Positions 1 through 9,768 of a stretch of DNA of 64,000 nt are shown in pieces. Numbering within the stretch: position 1 is the stretch's first letter; each line of letters begins with the position of its first letter. This stretch comes from Azorhizobium caulinodans ORS 571 (lineage in GTDB: Bacteria > Pseudomonadota > Alphaproteobacteria > Rhizobiales > Xanthobacteraceae). Position numbers and translations under genes: made by a program. The notes below the pieces were generated by a model that made no database searches, was not told the origin of the DNA, and was given only the letters and a program-made list of their open reading frames with translations. Location of the stretch: positions 2,857,501 through 2,921,500 of the forward strand of contig NC_009937.1 of NCBI RefSeq assembly GCF_000010525.1. The letters are read 5' to 3'.

Positions 1-601
1 CAGTGAGTTGTTCCAGCGGATGATAGCCCCAGGCGACACCGATGGCATGGGCCCCGGCCGCCTTGGCCATGGCCATGTCGAAGCCGGTGTCGCCGATCAC
101 CACCGTGCGGGCGGAGGGCTGTCCCATCTCCGCCATGGCCTGCTGCACCATGGCCGGATGGGGCTTGGAGGGCGCATCGTCGGCGGTCTGGATGGTCGAG
201 AACCAGCCGTCCATGGCATTGGCCGCCAGAACGCGCGTGACGCCACGCCGGGCCTTGCCCGTCACCATGCCGAGCAGCATGTCGTCGCGCTGGCGCAGCC
301 CATCGAGCGTATCGCGGGCGAAGGGGTACATGGGCTCGGGCGGCTCGCGGTCGCGCAGCTCCATGAAGGCGCTGCGATAGGCTTCCACCATCTCCTCCAC
401 GGGAAAGGCGGCATCGCCCTCGGCGAGGTCGGTGAAGGCTTCGCGCAGCGACAGGCCGACGATGGAGAGCATGCGCAGCCGGTCCGGCGCGGGGAGGCCC
501 TGCCGGGCATAGGCCGTGCCCATGGCGGCGACGATCATGTGCTGACTGTCCACCAGCGTGCCGTCGCAGTCGAACAGGGCGAGGATGGGCTCAAGGGTCA
601 T
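1..601 (-). CDS. HAD-superfamily phosphatase (phosphoglycolate phosphatase-like), partial
   Basis: The gene runs off the left edge; 200 residues are visible from its ATG. HAD motif I is FDCDGTLVDS, with the nucleophile Asp11 and the acid/base Asp13. A cap region follows, then motif II (VTGKA), a motif III lysine in SKPHPAM near residue 145, and motif IV (VIGDTGFDM). The layout is that of subfamily IA phosphatases such as phosphoglycolate phosphatase Gph, which remove phosphate from small metabolites in the cytoplasm. The ATG overlaps the stop of the upstream zinc-ribbon gene by 4 bases (ATGA), so the two are probably translationally coupled. In related genomes a HAD gene often sits downstream of rluC. 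The substrate cannot be told from sequence. Confidence 0.85.
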   Translation of the reverse strand, partial: MTLEPILALFDCDGTLVDSQHMIVAAMGTAYARQGLPAPDRLRMLSIVGLSLREAFTDLAEGDAAFPVEEMVEAYRSAFMELRDREPPEPMYPFARDTLDGLRQRDDMLLGMVTGKARRGVTRVLAANAMDGWFSTIQTADDAPSKPHPAMVQQAMAEMGQPSARTVVIGDTGFDMAMAKAAGAHAIGVAWGYHPLEQLT

Positions 602-1269
602 TTCTGGGTCAACTTGTCGGTGTCGAGGTCGAGGGTCCAGGTGGTGGTGCCGTTGGCATCGATGAACACCACCTGCTTGAAGCCGCGCGCCTTGCACTGG
701 CGCGGGAACGGGCCGCCGCTGATCAGGTCCACGGCGGTCTTGGCGGGGAAGTTAAACTTCAGGGTCATCACGGTCGCGCCCTCGCCGGTGGCCGTCACCG
801 TCATGTCGAGGCCGTTCTCCTTGAAGGCATCCTGCGTCGACTTCGCATAGTCCCGCCGGGTGCCGGGATCGCTCGGGATCGAGGGCATGGGCGGGCGCTG
901 GCTGCCCGGCGGCACCGTCTGGAGGGTCGGCGCAGCCGCAGGTGCGGCGGGGGCCGGATCCGGCGTCGCGGTCTGGGGGATAGGTGTCGGAGCCGGCGGC
1001 GGCTCAGGCGCGGCCTGGGGCGGCGGTGCAACGGCAGCCTGCTGCTGCGGAGCCGATGCTGCGGATGACGGCGCCTTGGGCGTCAGCAGCACCCACACGC
1101 CGGCACCGGCGGCCAGCGCCACCAGTACACCGGCAATCCCCACCACCACGGGAAGCGCGCGCCGGGACGGCGCAGGCGACACGAGTTCAAGGCCGCAGGC
1201 GGCGCAGGCGACATCGTCCGGATGCACCGGTGCACCGCAGCCGGGACAGGTCTCGGTCTGTGGGGACAT
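598..1269 (-). CDS. Zinc-ribbon, single-pass membrane protein with Pro/Ala linker
   Basis: This 223-residue protein begins with a treble-clef zinc ribbon (Cys8, Cys11, Cys22, Cys25 in CPGC...CAAC). One transmembrane helix follows at about residues 39-62, then a Pro/Ala/Gln-rich tether to about residue 130, then a small soluble C-terminal domain that ends in a predicted beta-rich stretch. The expected topology is a cytoplasmic zinc ribbon and an exported C-terminal domain. I chose the ATG at 1269 because GGAGG precedes it; an in-frame start further upstream lacks a ribosome binding site. Its stop overlaps the HAD phosphatase start. I do not recognise the C-terminal domain, and no function can be assigned. 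Confidence 0.75.
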   Translation of the reverse strand: MSPQTETCPGCGAPVHPDDVACAACGLELVSPAPSRRALPVVVGIAGVLVALAAGAGVWVLLTPKAPSSAASAPQQQAAVAPPPQAAPEPPPAPTPIPQTATPDPAPAAPAAAPTLQTVPPGSQRPPMPSIPSDPGTRRDYAKSTQDAFKENGLDMTVTATGEGATVMTLKFNFPAKTAVDLISGGPFPRQCKARGFKQVVFIDANGTTTWTLDLDTDKLTQK

Positions 1270-1442
1270 GGGGGCACCTCCGATGATTGACGGGCGGCAT
1301 CGGCCTTGCGACGGCCGGGACCGGGCGAACCCAGCCACGCCGCCAGCCCCCCCCGGCGACGCGATGCCCCGGACCGCCGCGCACGGCCGGACAGGGCGCC
1401 CTGTCTAGCAGAGGCGAGGCGCGCAGGCGACCGCCGAAAATG

Positions 1443-1478
1443 CAAAGCCGCCCGTCGCTTGCGCAGCGGGCGGCTTTG
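1443..1478 (-). terminator. Intrinsic terminator after dctM
   Basis: A perfect 12-bp stem (1443-1454 with 1467-1478) and a 12-base loop lie 19 bases past the dctM stop. In the minus-strand direction the stem is followed by CATTTTC, a short U tract. It should end the DctQ-DctM transcript. Confidence 0.7.
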
Positions 1479-1496
1479 TCGTGGACCGTCGGGCGC

Positions 1497-3437
1497 CTAT
1501 TTGGGAGCGCCGAAATCCAGTGCCGGCGGAGGCGGCGCGGAGTCGAGATCCGGAGTGAGGTTGTCGAACTGCTTCTGCACCGCCCCCTGATCCAGTTGCA
1601 CGGAGCTGCTCTTGTAGTGCGTCACCATGCCGGGGAAGAGCACGACCAGCGCCACCATGATGAGCTGGATGCCGACGAACGGCACCGCACCCCAGTAGAT
1701 CTGGCCCGTGGTCACCGGCTCCATGCGCTTGCCCGTCACGCGGTCGAGATAGGGCACCTTGGGTGCGACCGACCGCAGGAAGAACAGCGCAAAGCCGAAG
1801 GGCGGATGCATGAAGGAGGTCTGCATGTTCACCGCCAGCATCACGCCGAACCAGATCAGGTCGATGCCGAGCTTGTCGGCGGCCGGTCCGAGCAGCGGGA
1901 TGATGATGAAGGCCAGCTCGAAATAATCGAGGAAGAAGGCCAGCAGGAACACGAGGATGTTCACCACGATGAGGAAGCCGGTCTGGCCGCCGGGCAGCGA
2001 GACGAGCAGTTCCTCCACCCAGCGGTGGCCGTCCACGCCATAGAAGGTCAGCGAGAACACGCGCGAGCCGAGCAGGATGAACAGCACGAAGGCCGAGAGC
2101 TTGGCCGTCGAGTAGGTCGCCTGCCGCATCAGGTCGAACTTCAGGCGCCCGCGACCGGCGGCGAGCAGAAGCGCGCCCACCGAACCCATGGCGCCGCCCT
2201 CGGTCGGCGTTGCGACGCCGATGAAGATGGTGCCGAGCACAAGGAAGATCAGGGCCAGCGGGGGCACCATCACGAAGATGACCTGCTCGGCCAGCTTCGA
2301 GAGCAGGCCCAGCCGGAACACGCGGTTGATGACCGCCACCACGAAGGCGAGGCCCACCGTCATGGACATGGCAAGGACCACATAGTCCGAGCCGACCCGC
2401 ATGCCGGAGCGCTCCATCACCGCGATCGAGATGCCGATGGCGATGGACAAGGCGATGAACAGCGAGGGGGTGAGCAGGCGGGCGGTGCCGCTCATGATGA
2501 AATAGAACAGGACGAAGGCACCGACGCCCCAGACTGCCAGATTGGCCGCGCCCGGCAGGCTGCCGGCCGTGAGACCCGGCAAGGACCCGGTGGCGATCAG
2601 CACCGCAAAGCCGGCGGCGAAGATGGCGCCGAGCAGCCGCGAGGGGCCGCGCTTCTGATTCTTGTCGCGCAGGGTCTGGGCTTCCAGCGGCAGGCCGGGA
2701 GCCACGCTCGGGAAGATGGCCGAGACGAGGAAGATGTAGAACGCGTAGAGGCCGGCCAACAACAGGCCGGGCACGAAGGCGCCCTCGTACATGTCACCCA
2801 CCGACCGGTTGAGCTGGTCGGCCATGACGATGAGCACGAGGGAGGGCGGGATGATCTGGGCCAGCGTGCCCGAGGCCGCGATCACGCCCGAAGCCACGCG
2901 CCGGTCATAGCCGTAGCGCAGCATGATGGGCAGCGAGATGAGGCCCATGGAGATGACCGAGGCCGCGACGACGCCCGTGGTGGCGGCGAGCAGCGCGCCC
3001 ACGAAGATCACCGCATAGGCAAGGCCGCCGCGGATGGAGCCGAATACCTGTCCGATGGTGTCGAGCAGATCCTCGGCCATGCCGGAGCGCTCGAGGATGA
3101 GGCCCATGAAGGTGAAGAAGGGCACCGCGAGGAGCACTTCATTGTTCATGGTGCCATAGACGCGCTCGGGCAGCGCCTGAAGGAAGTCCGGCCGGAACAG
3201 GCCGAGTTCGATGCCGATGACACCGAACACGAGGCCGTTGGCGGCCAGCGCGAAGGCCACCGGATAACCCAGCAGCAGGAAGATCACGAGGGCGCCGAAC
3301 ATGATCGGCGCCATGTTGTGGGTGACGAAGGCGCGCAGGCCGCCATCGGCGGCGAAGGCCATCTCCGGACCGAGGGTGCTGAGCGCCACGGCGAGGGCAC
3401 AGAGGAGGCCCGTCTTGAAGACGCGGTTCTGGATCAT
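1497..3437 (-). CDS. dctM: TRAP transporter large permease subunit (DctM family)
   Basis: This 646-residue polytopic inner-membrane protein belongs to the DctM/ion-transporter superfamily. It is the Na+-coupled transport channel of a tripartite ATP-independent periplasmic (TRAP) transporter. Family signatures include the GAL...TTGVVAASVISMG region and PPSLVLIVMA. Typical DctM proteins are about 430 residues. This one belongs to the longer kind, with an extra hydrophobic middle block (roughly residues 240-370) and a Pro-rich soluble tail. It lies 12 bases downstream of the small subunit gene. No DctP solute-binding gene is in the window, so the ligand cannot be inferred; long-form DctM proteins often go with C4-dicarboxylate or mannitol-type substrates. 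Confidence 0.9.
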   Translation of the reverse strand: MIQNRVFKTGLLCALAVALSTLGPEMAFAADGGLRAFVTHNMAPIMFGALVIFLLLGYPVAFALAANGLVFGVIGIELGLFRPDFLQALPERVYGTMNNEVLLAVPFFTFMGLILERSGMAEDLLDTIGQVFGSIRGGLAYAVIFVGALLAATTGVVAASVISMGLISLPIMLRYGYDRRVASGVIAASGTLAQIIPPSLVLIVMADQLNRSVGDMYEGAFVPGLLLAGLYAFYIFLVSAIFPSVAPGLPLEAQTLRDKNQKRGPSRLLGAIFAAGFAVLIATGSLPGLTAGSLPGAANLAVWGVGAFVLFYFIMSGTARLLTPSLFIALSIAIGISIAVMERSGMRVGSDYVVLAMSMTVGLAFVVAVINRVFRLGLLSKLAEQVIFVMVPPLALIFLVLGTIFIGVATPTEGGAMGSVGALLLAAGRGRLKFDLMRQATYSTAKLSAFVLFILLGSRVFSLTFYGVDGHRWVEELLVSLPGGQTGFLIVVNILVFLLAFFLDYFELAFIIIPLLGPAADKLGIDLIWFGVMLAVNMQTSFMHPPFGFALFFLRSVAPKVPYLDRVTGKRMEPVTTGQIYWGAVPFVGIQLIMVALVVLFPGMVTHYKSSSVQLDQGAVQKQFDNLTPDLDSAPPPPALDFGAPK

Positions 3438-3449
3438 GATCGCGTTTCC

Positions 3450-4067
3450 TCAGGGCGTCTTGGTGTCGGCGACGATGGCGACGGGCTCGACATCGGCGAG
3501 CAGGCGCTGGGCTTCCGCCTCGGCGGAGGCAAGGTGGCCGCCCGCCCCCTCGTTGGGGTCCTCCATCTTGCCGGTGAAGATGGCGACGCGCTTGATGAGC
3601 TCGGAGATCGCCTGGATCAGCAGCAGAGCGAAGCCCACGGGCACGAGCATCTTGGCCGGCCACTGGGGCAGGCCGCCGGCGTTCAGGGACTGCTCGTTGA
3701 TGCGGTAGGAATTCAGCGCGAAGGGAATGGACGTGTAGAGCATCACGAGGGCGAACGGCATCAGGAAGAAGACATTGCCGAAGATGTCGATGCCGTCGCG
3801 CAGGCGCTTGGACAGGCGGGAATTCACGATGTCGATGCGGATGTGCTCATTGTCCATCAGCGTCCAGGGCGAGCACATCAGGAACACCGCGGCGAATAGC
3901 ACCCATTGCAGTTCGAGCCAGGCGTTCGAGCTCAAGTCGAACAGCTTGCGGATGACCGCATTGCCGGCGGAAACGATGATGGCGACGAGGATCAGCCAGG
4001 ATACCAGACGCCCGATGCGGGCATTGATGGCATCGATCGCCCGGCTGAGCGCGAGCAAAACGGACAT
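3450..4067 (-). CDS. dctQ: TRAP transporter small permease subunit (DctQ family)
   Basis: This 205-residue membrane protein has the four-helix layout of DctQ, including the family-typical NAWLELQWVLFAAVFLM segment and a HIRIDI motif after helix 2. DctQ pairs with DctM and helps the binding protein dock. The ATG at 4067 is preceded by a G-rich Shine-Dalgarno (GGGGGGAAAT). A longer in-frame extension to 4205 lacks family similarity and is rejected. It is the first gene of a two-gene operon; the 217 bp upstream presumably hold the promoter. Confidence 0.88.
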   Translation of the reverse strand: MSVLLALSRAIDAINARIGRLVSWLILVAIIVSAGNAVIRKLFDLSSNAWLELQWVLFAAVFLMCSPWTLMDNEHIRIDIVNSRLSKRLRDGIDIFGNVFFLMPFALVMLYTSIPFALNSYRINEQSLNAGGLPQWPAKMLVPVGFALLLIQAISELIKRVAIFTGKMEDPNEGAGGHLASAEAEAQRLLADVEPVAIVADTKTP

Positions 4068-4284
4068 GGGATTTCCCCCCGGCGATGCGGATTCCCGCTT
4101 CTGATCGCAACGGCCCGTTCGGGTCCGCCTGCGGTGACGAGCGAACGGCAGATGAACAAAAGTCCATCCGCCGCCGAGCCGCGCACCATAGGCAAAGCCC
4201 GTCAATGCGCAAGTCTGTCCGAAAGTCTAACGCCTGAAATACCTTGAGCCGACGTGCTGCAATGCAGCAACGCCCATGAAATGT

Positions 4285-5373
4285 TCAGCCCTCAGGCGAT
4301 TCCACGATAGGATCGTACTGGGTTGCATCAAAGCCGAGCACGGCCCACGACTGCGCCATGTGGGGCGGCAGCGGCGCAGAGACGTCGATCATCCCCTCCC
4401 CGCGCGGATGGGGAATCACCAGCCGGCGCGCCAGGAGATGCAGCCTGTTCTGCAAGCCGCCGGGCAATTCCCAGTTCTCGATGTTGAAATACTTGGGATC
4501 GCCCACGATCGGGTGATGGATATGGGCCAGATGCGCGCGGATCTGGTGCGTGCGCCCGGTCACCGGCTTCAGCGACAACCAGCTCATCTTCTGCGCCGCA
4601 TGCTCGACGACCGCATAATAGGTCACGGCGTGGCTGGCATCCTCCTCGCCATGGCGGGCAACGCGCATGCGCTCCTCGGCCTCCTCGCGGGCGAGATACG
4701 TGGAGATGCGGCCCTGCCGGGGCTTCGGCACGCCCGGGACCAGCGCCCAGTAGATCTTGCGTGCCTCGCGGGAGCGGAAGTTCTTGGCGAGCTGCGCCGC
4801 CGACAGACGGTTCTTAGCGATCAGCAGGCAGCCGGCGGTGTCCTTGTCGATGCGGTGGACGAGGCGCGGCTTCTGGCCGTCCTTGGCCCGCAGGGCGTCC
4901 AGCATCCCGTCGATGTGGCGGAAGGTGCCCGATCCGCCCTGCACGGCGATGCCGGACGGCTTGTTGAGGACGAGCACGTCCTTGTCCTCGAACAGGATGA
5001 TGGAGCGCAGGAATTCCGCATCCGTCTGCTCGCGGCGGGCGGCAGCGCGCACCTGATGCGCGGCCGGCGCGAAGGGACTGCCGGAGCCGGCAAAGCCACC
5101 CTCCTCCCCCGCGACGGCGCCCTCGCCCTTGGTCTTGGACTGCGCCGGAGACGCAGCCGGCGCGGCATCGTCGCCCAGCGGCGGCACGCGCACGCTCTGG
5201 CCGGGCGAAAGGCGCGTCGAGGTCTTCACCCGCCCGCCGTCCACGCGCACCTGACCGGTCCGCACCAGCTTCTGCAGATGGCCGAAGGACAGATCCGGGA
5301 AATGCGTCTTGAACCAGCGGTCGAGGCGCATGTCGGCCTCGTCCTCGGTCACCTGCTTCAACTCCACCGCCAT
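4285..5373 (-). CDS. rluC: RluC/RluD-family 23S rRNA pseudouridine synthase
   Basis: This 362-residue RluA-family enzyme isomerises specific uridines in 23S rRNA. An N-terminal S4 RNA-binding domain (residues about 14-65) is joined by a low-complexity Ala/Gly/Lys linker (about 66-115) to the catalytic domain. The catalytic aspartate is Asp176 in HRIDKDTAG; the usual family form is HRLDKDTSG. VTGRTHQIRAHLA and the NKPSG motif are also present. The start at 5373 has GAGAGG upstream and gives the S4 domain its normal N-terminus. RluC (positions 955/2504/2580 in E. coli) is more likely than RluD given the neighbours rarA and crcB, but the site specificity is inferred. Confidence 0.88.
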   Translation of the reverse strand: MAVELKQVTEDEADMRLDRWFKTHFPDLSFGHLQKLVRTGQVRVDGGRVKTSTRLSPGQSVRVPPLGDDAAPAASPAQSKTKGEGAVAGEEGGFAGSGSPFAPAAHQVRAAARREQTDAEFLRSIILFEDKDVLVLNKPSGIAVQGGSGTFRHIDGMLDALRAKDGQKPRLVHRIDKDTAGCLLIAKNRLSAAQLAKNFRSREARKIYWALVPGVPKPRQGRISTYLAREEAEERMRVARHGEEDASHAVTYYAVVEHAAQKMSWLSLKPVTGRTHQIRAHLAHIHHPIVGDPKYFNIENWELPGGLQNRLHLLARRLVIPHPRGEGMIDVSAPLPPHMAQSWAVLGFDATQYDPIVESPEG

Positions 5374-5493
5374 ATGCGGGCCACCTCTCCATCCGGCGCG
5401 GCTTCGCCGCCGGGACACCTGTTCGTGCCTATCGGTCACAGAACGGGCGCGGCGTCCAGAGCTTTGCGCGAATGGCGGGCATTCGGGAGCGGA

Positions 5494-5886
5494 TCAGCCC
5501 ATGGCGCGGATGAGCGAAAGGCCCGCGAACACGCCGACGAGGCACAGGACGAGGGAGCCGACCGCATAGGCGGCCGCCGGGCCCATTTCGCCGCGCTCCA
5601 CCAGCACCGCGAATTCCAGCGAGAAGGTGGAGAAGGTGGTGAATCCGCCCAGCATCCCGGTGGTCAGAAGCAGGCGCACGTGCTGCGTCCAGAAGCTGCC
5701 CTGCCCCGCCCGCATGGCGAAGGCCGCCGTGAGCGCGCCCATGATGAAGCAGCCGAGCACGTTGATGAACATGGTCGCGAAAGGAAAGGACAGCGTGCCG
5801 AACAGGCGCACGGTCGTGATGTTCACGATGTGGCGCATCAACCCGCCGAAGCCGGCTCCGAGAAACACGAGAACGGCGGGGATCAT
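5494..5886 (-). CDS. crcB: CrcB/FluC fluoride ion channel
   Basis: This 130-residue, four-helix inner-membrane protein matches the usual Fluc length. The family signatures are present: GAGFGGLMRH near the start, FPFATMFINVLGCF (the Asn lining the pore), and GGFTTFSTFSLE, which carries the Phe-box and Na+-site region. Fluc channels are dual-topology dimers that let fluoride leave the cell. I chose the ATG at 5886 because GAGG sits 7 bases before it; the two upstream starts lack a site. No fluoride riboswitch is evident, and the gene appears co-transcribed with rarA and rluC. Confidence 0.93.
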   Translation of the reverse strand: MIPAVLVFLGAGFGGLMRHIVNITTVRLFGTLSFPFATMFINVLGCFIMGALTAAFAMRAGQGSFWTQHVRLLLTTGMLGGFTTFSTFSLEFAVLVERGEMGPAAAYAVGSLVLCLVGVFAGLSLIRAMG

Positions 5887-5976
5887 GTTGGCCCTCATGC
5901 TGCGTTGCAGGAGATTGCTACAGAGGGCCGCGCCACCCGGCAAGATCACGCTGCGAGACCGCAAGGCCCTGCGCGC

Positions 5977-6195
5977 TCACGCCAGCAGGGCGACGGCAGA
6001 AACCGCGCCAAGGAGCGCCAGAAAGCCGACCGCCACATAGAACATCCGGGACATGCGCCCCCGCCCGCCCTCAGGCGCCGGAAGCACGCGGCCGAGCAGG
6101 CACAGGACCACATAGACGAAGGCAAGGGCCGCCAGAGCCACGACCACGTTGAACAGCACCAGCACGTTGAACAGGGCGTCGGCATTCACAAACAT
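5977..6195 (-). CDS. Small two-helix membrane protein, unknown function
   Basis: This 72-residue protein has two hydrophobic helices, about residues 8-34 and 50-70. They are joined by a basic, Gly/Arg-rich loop (PAPEGGRGRMSRM), so both ends probably face the same side of the inner membrane. GGAGG lies 7 bases before the ATG at 6195, supporting translation. It lies between rarA (41 bp upstream) and crcB (90 bp downstream) on the same strand. I do not recognise the family. Confidence 0.6.
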   Translation of the reverse strand: MFVNADALFNVLVLFNVVVALAALAFVYVVLCLLGRVLPAPEGGRGRMSRMFYVAVGFLALLGAVSAVALLA

Positions 6196-6236
6196 CGACG
6201 CGCCTCCTCCGCTTTCGGCCTCAAGGCACCCGCCCC

Positions 6237-7544
6237 TCAGTCGGAGGCCCGGTCCGCCTTCAGGCGGGCCCAATAGTCGAGGCGCTTCTTCACCTCGCGC
6301 TCGAAGCCGCGCTCATTGGGCTGGTAGAGGTCCGGGCGATGGTCGCCCGCGAGCTCGTCGGGGAAGAATTCCTGCCCCGCATAGGCGTCGGGATAATCGT
6401 GATCGTAGCGATAGCCCGCGTGGTAACCGAGTTCCTTCATGAGCTTGGTCGGCGCATTCAGGATGTGCTTGGGCGGGGCGAGCGAGCCTGTCTTCTGCGC
6501 CAGCGCTAAGGCTGCATTGAAGGCGGAATAGGCGGCGTTGGATTTCGGCGCGGTCGCCACATAGGCGATGGCCTGCGCCATGAACAGTCGGCCTTCCGGC
6601 CAGCCCACGCGCTCGAAGGCGGTCCAGGCGGCGATCACCTGCGGCATGGCCTGCGGATCGGCCATGCCGACATCCTCGGAGGCGCAGCAGGCAAGCCGGC
6701 GGAAGATGGTGCCCGGGTCCTCGCCGCCGGTCATCATGCGCGCGGCCCAGTACATGGCCGCATTCACATCCGAACCGCGCAGGCTTTTGTGGAAGCAGGA
6801 GAGCAGGTTGTAGTGCTCCTCCTGCGCCTTGTCATAAACGGGCGCGCGCTTCTGCACCGTCTGGGCCAGGGCCTCCAGATCGAGGTCCGGCCCCGGCGGG
6901 AGCGCCAGAAGTTCCTCCACGAGGCCCAGCAGATAGCGCCCGTCGCCGTCCGCCATCTCGGTCAGCGCCTCGCGGGCCTGGGCGTCCAGCGGCAGGCAGC
7001 GGCCGGCATGGGCCTCGGCCCGCTCCAGCAGGCGGGCGAGATCCGCCTTCTCCAGCCGGCGCAGCGTATAGACCTTGGCCCGCGACAGCAGCGCGGCCAC
7101 CATGGAGAAGCTCGGGTTTTCCGTGGTGGCGCCGATCAGAACGATGGTGCCGTCCTCCACATGGGGGAGCAGCGCATCCTGTGTGGTGCGGTTGAAGCGA
7201 TGCAGTTCGTCCACGAACACCGCCGTCTGGCGCCCCGAACCCGTGCGCAACTGCCGGGCGGTCTCCACCACCTTGCGCAGGTCCGCGACGCCGGAAAGCA
7301 CGGCGGACAACTGCACGAACTCGAAGCCAAGTCCGCGCGCGACGAGGCGGGCGATGGTGGTCTTGCCCGAGCCGGGCGGCCCCCAGAGGATGAAGGAGGA
7401 GAGCCGCTTGCCTTTCACCATCCGCCCGATGGGACCCTCCGGGCCGAGCAGATGCTCCTGCCCGATCACATCCTCCAGCCGCTGCGGGCGCAGCACCTCG
7501 GCCAGTGGACGCGGGGCAGCCTCCTCGAACAGCGACAGGGTCAT
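6237..7544 (-). CDS. rarA: Replication-associated recombination protein A (RarA/MgsA AAA+ ATPase)
   Basis: This 435-residue AAA+ ATPase is related to clamp loaders and RuvB and acts at stalled replication forks. Walker A is GPPGSGKTT (residues 55-63), Walker B is FVDELHRF and sensor 1 is IGATTENPSF. The C-terminal part has the MgsA tetramerisation domain with SLRGSDVNAAMYWAARM and the conserved YRYDHDYP near the end. The ATG at 7544 gives the family N-terminus MTLSLF; a longer version is not supported. It is the second gene of the protease-rarA-small membrane protein-crcB-rluC block, a familiar rhizobial order. Confidence 0.95.
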   Translation of the reverse strand: MTLSLFEEAAPRPLAEVLRPQRLEDVIGQEHLLGPEGPIGRMVKGKRLSSFILWGPPGSGKTTIARLVARGLGFEFVQLSAVLSGVADLRKVVETARQLRTGSGRQTAVFVDELHRFNRTTQDALLPHVEDGTIVLIGATTENPSFSMVAALLSRAKVYTLRRLEKADLARLLERAEAHAGRCLPLDAQAREALTEMADGDGRYLLGLVEELLALPPGPDLDLEALAQTVQKRAPVYDKAQEEHYNLLSCFHKSLRGSDVNAAMYWAARMMTGGEDPGTIFRRLACCASEDVGMADPQAMPQVIAAWTAFERVGWPEGRLFMAQAIAYVATAPKSNAAYSAFNAALALAQKTGSLAPPKHILNAPTKLMKELGYHAGYRYDHDYPDAYAGQEFFPDELAGDHRPDLYQPNERGFEREVKKRLDYWARLKADRASD

Positions 7545-7651
7545 CAGGTGTCTCCGGGGTCCGCGCATCACGCGGACAAGGGCCGCCGGCAACCGGCAGC
7601 CCTTGATAGATGGTGTTTCGTGTCCCGCCCGCCAGCCGGCGGGCATGCGAC

Positions 7652-9130
<1,479 letters not shown>

Positions 9131-9206
9131 GGTCTGTCACCCTCGCTCAAGTCGTCGCGCGCCGGCCCGGACGAGTCGGCACGCTTTCGTGCTGATTAAA
9201 CGAAAG

Positions 9207-9230
9207 AAGGGCGACCGTGAGGCCGCCCTT
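9207..9230 (-). terminator. Intrinsic terminator of the ribosomal alpha operon
   Basis: A 7-bp stem (9207-9213 with 9224-9230) with a 10-base loop lies 45 bases past the rplQ stop. In the minus direction it is followed by the T-rich stretch CTTTCGTTTAAT. It should end the long ribosomal transcript before the protease gene. Confidence 0.75.
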
Positions 9231-9274
9231 CCAGAAACGCTGCACTGCGGCGCGGGATCCCCCGCGTGCGCAAA

Positions 9275-9694
9275 TCAGGCCGCGACGGCCTCGGCCGCCT
9301 CGGCGCGGGCACGATCGGCGGCGCCCTTGGCGTCCACGTCACGGTCCACGAACTCGATCACGGCGACCGGGGTCGAGTCGCCATAACGGAAGCCGGCCTT
9401 GATGATGCGGGTGTAGCCGCCCGGACGACCTTCATAGCGCTTGGCCAGCACGTCGAAGAGCTTCTTCACGACGTTGAGGTCGCGCAGCTCGGCGATGGCC
9501 TGGCGGCGGGCGTGCAGGTCGCCACGGCGGGCGAGCGTCACCAGCTTCTCGACGACCGGACGCAGGTCCTTCGCCTTCGGCAGGGTGGTGACGATCTGCT
9601 CGTGGGTGATGAGCGCACCGGCGAGGTTGGCGAACATCGCCTTGCGATGCTCCGCGGTGCGGTTGAACTTGCGGTGAACCTTGCCGTGACGCAT
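9275..9694 (-). CDS. rplQ: 50S ribosomal protein L17
   Basis: This 139-residue protein starts [12 protein letters not shown], the invariant L17 N-terminus, and carries [22 protein letters not shown]17 binds 23S rRNA near the exit tunnel on the solvent side of the 50S subunit. An Ala/Glu-rich tail extends past the E. coli length, as is usual in alphaproteobacteria. It is the last gene of the supercluster, 74 bp after rpoA. Confidence 0.98.
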   Translation of the reverse strand: MRHGKVHRKFNRTAEHRKAMFANLAGALITHEQIVTTLPKAKDLRPVVEKLVTLARRGDLHARRQAIAELRDLNVVKKLFDVLAKRYEGRPGGYTRIIKAGFRYGDSTPVAVIEFVDRDVDAKGAADRARAEAAEAVAA

Positions 9695-9768
9695 GACGGC
9701 GAACTCCTAAATGCCTCCGGCGTTTCGAGCCGAGATTGGTTAAGCGGCTCGAGCCGCGGGGTGAATGG

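Noticed and set aside
1287-3899. 870-residue open frame on the plus strand, rich in His, Asp and Glu
   Set aside because: It is antisense to dctM and dctQ, which have clear family signatures. The composition is what high-GC codon bias produces in the opposite frame.
4254-4268. TGCTGC/GCAGCA inverted repeat downstream of rluC
   Set aside because: The arms are only 6 bp and no T tract follows; it is too weak to call.
4276-6276. 666-residue plus-strand frame opposite rluC and crcB
   Set aside because: It shows no family features and fully overlaps two well-supported genes.
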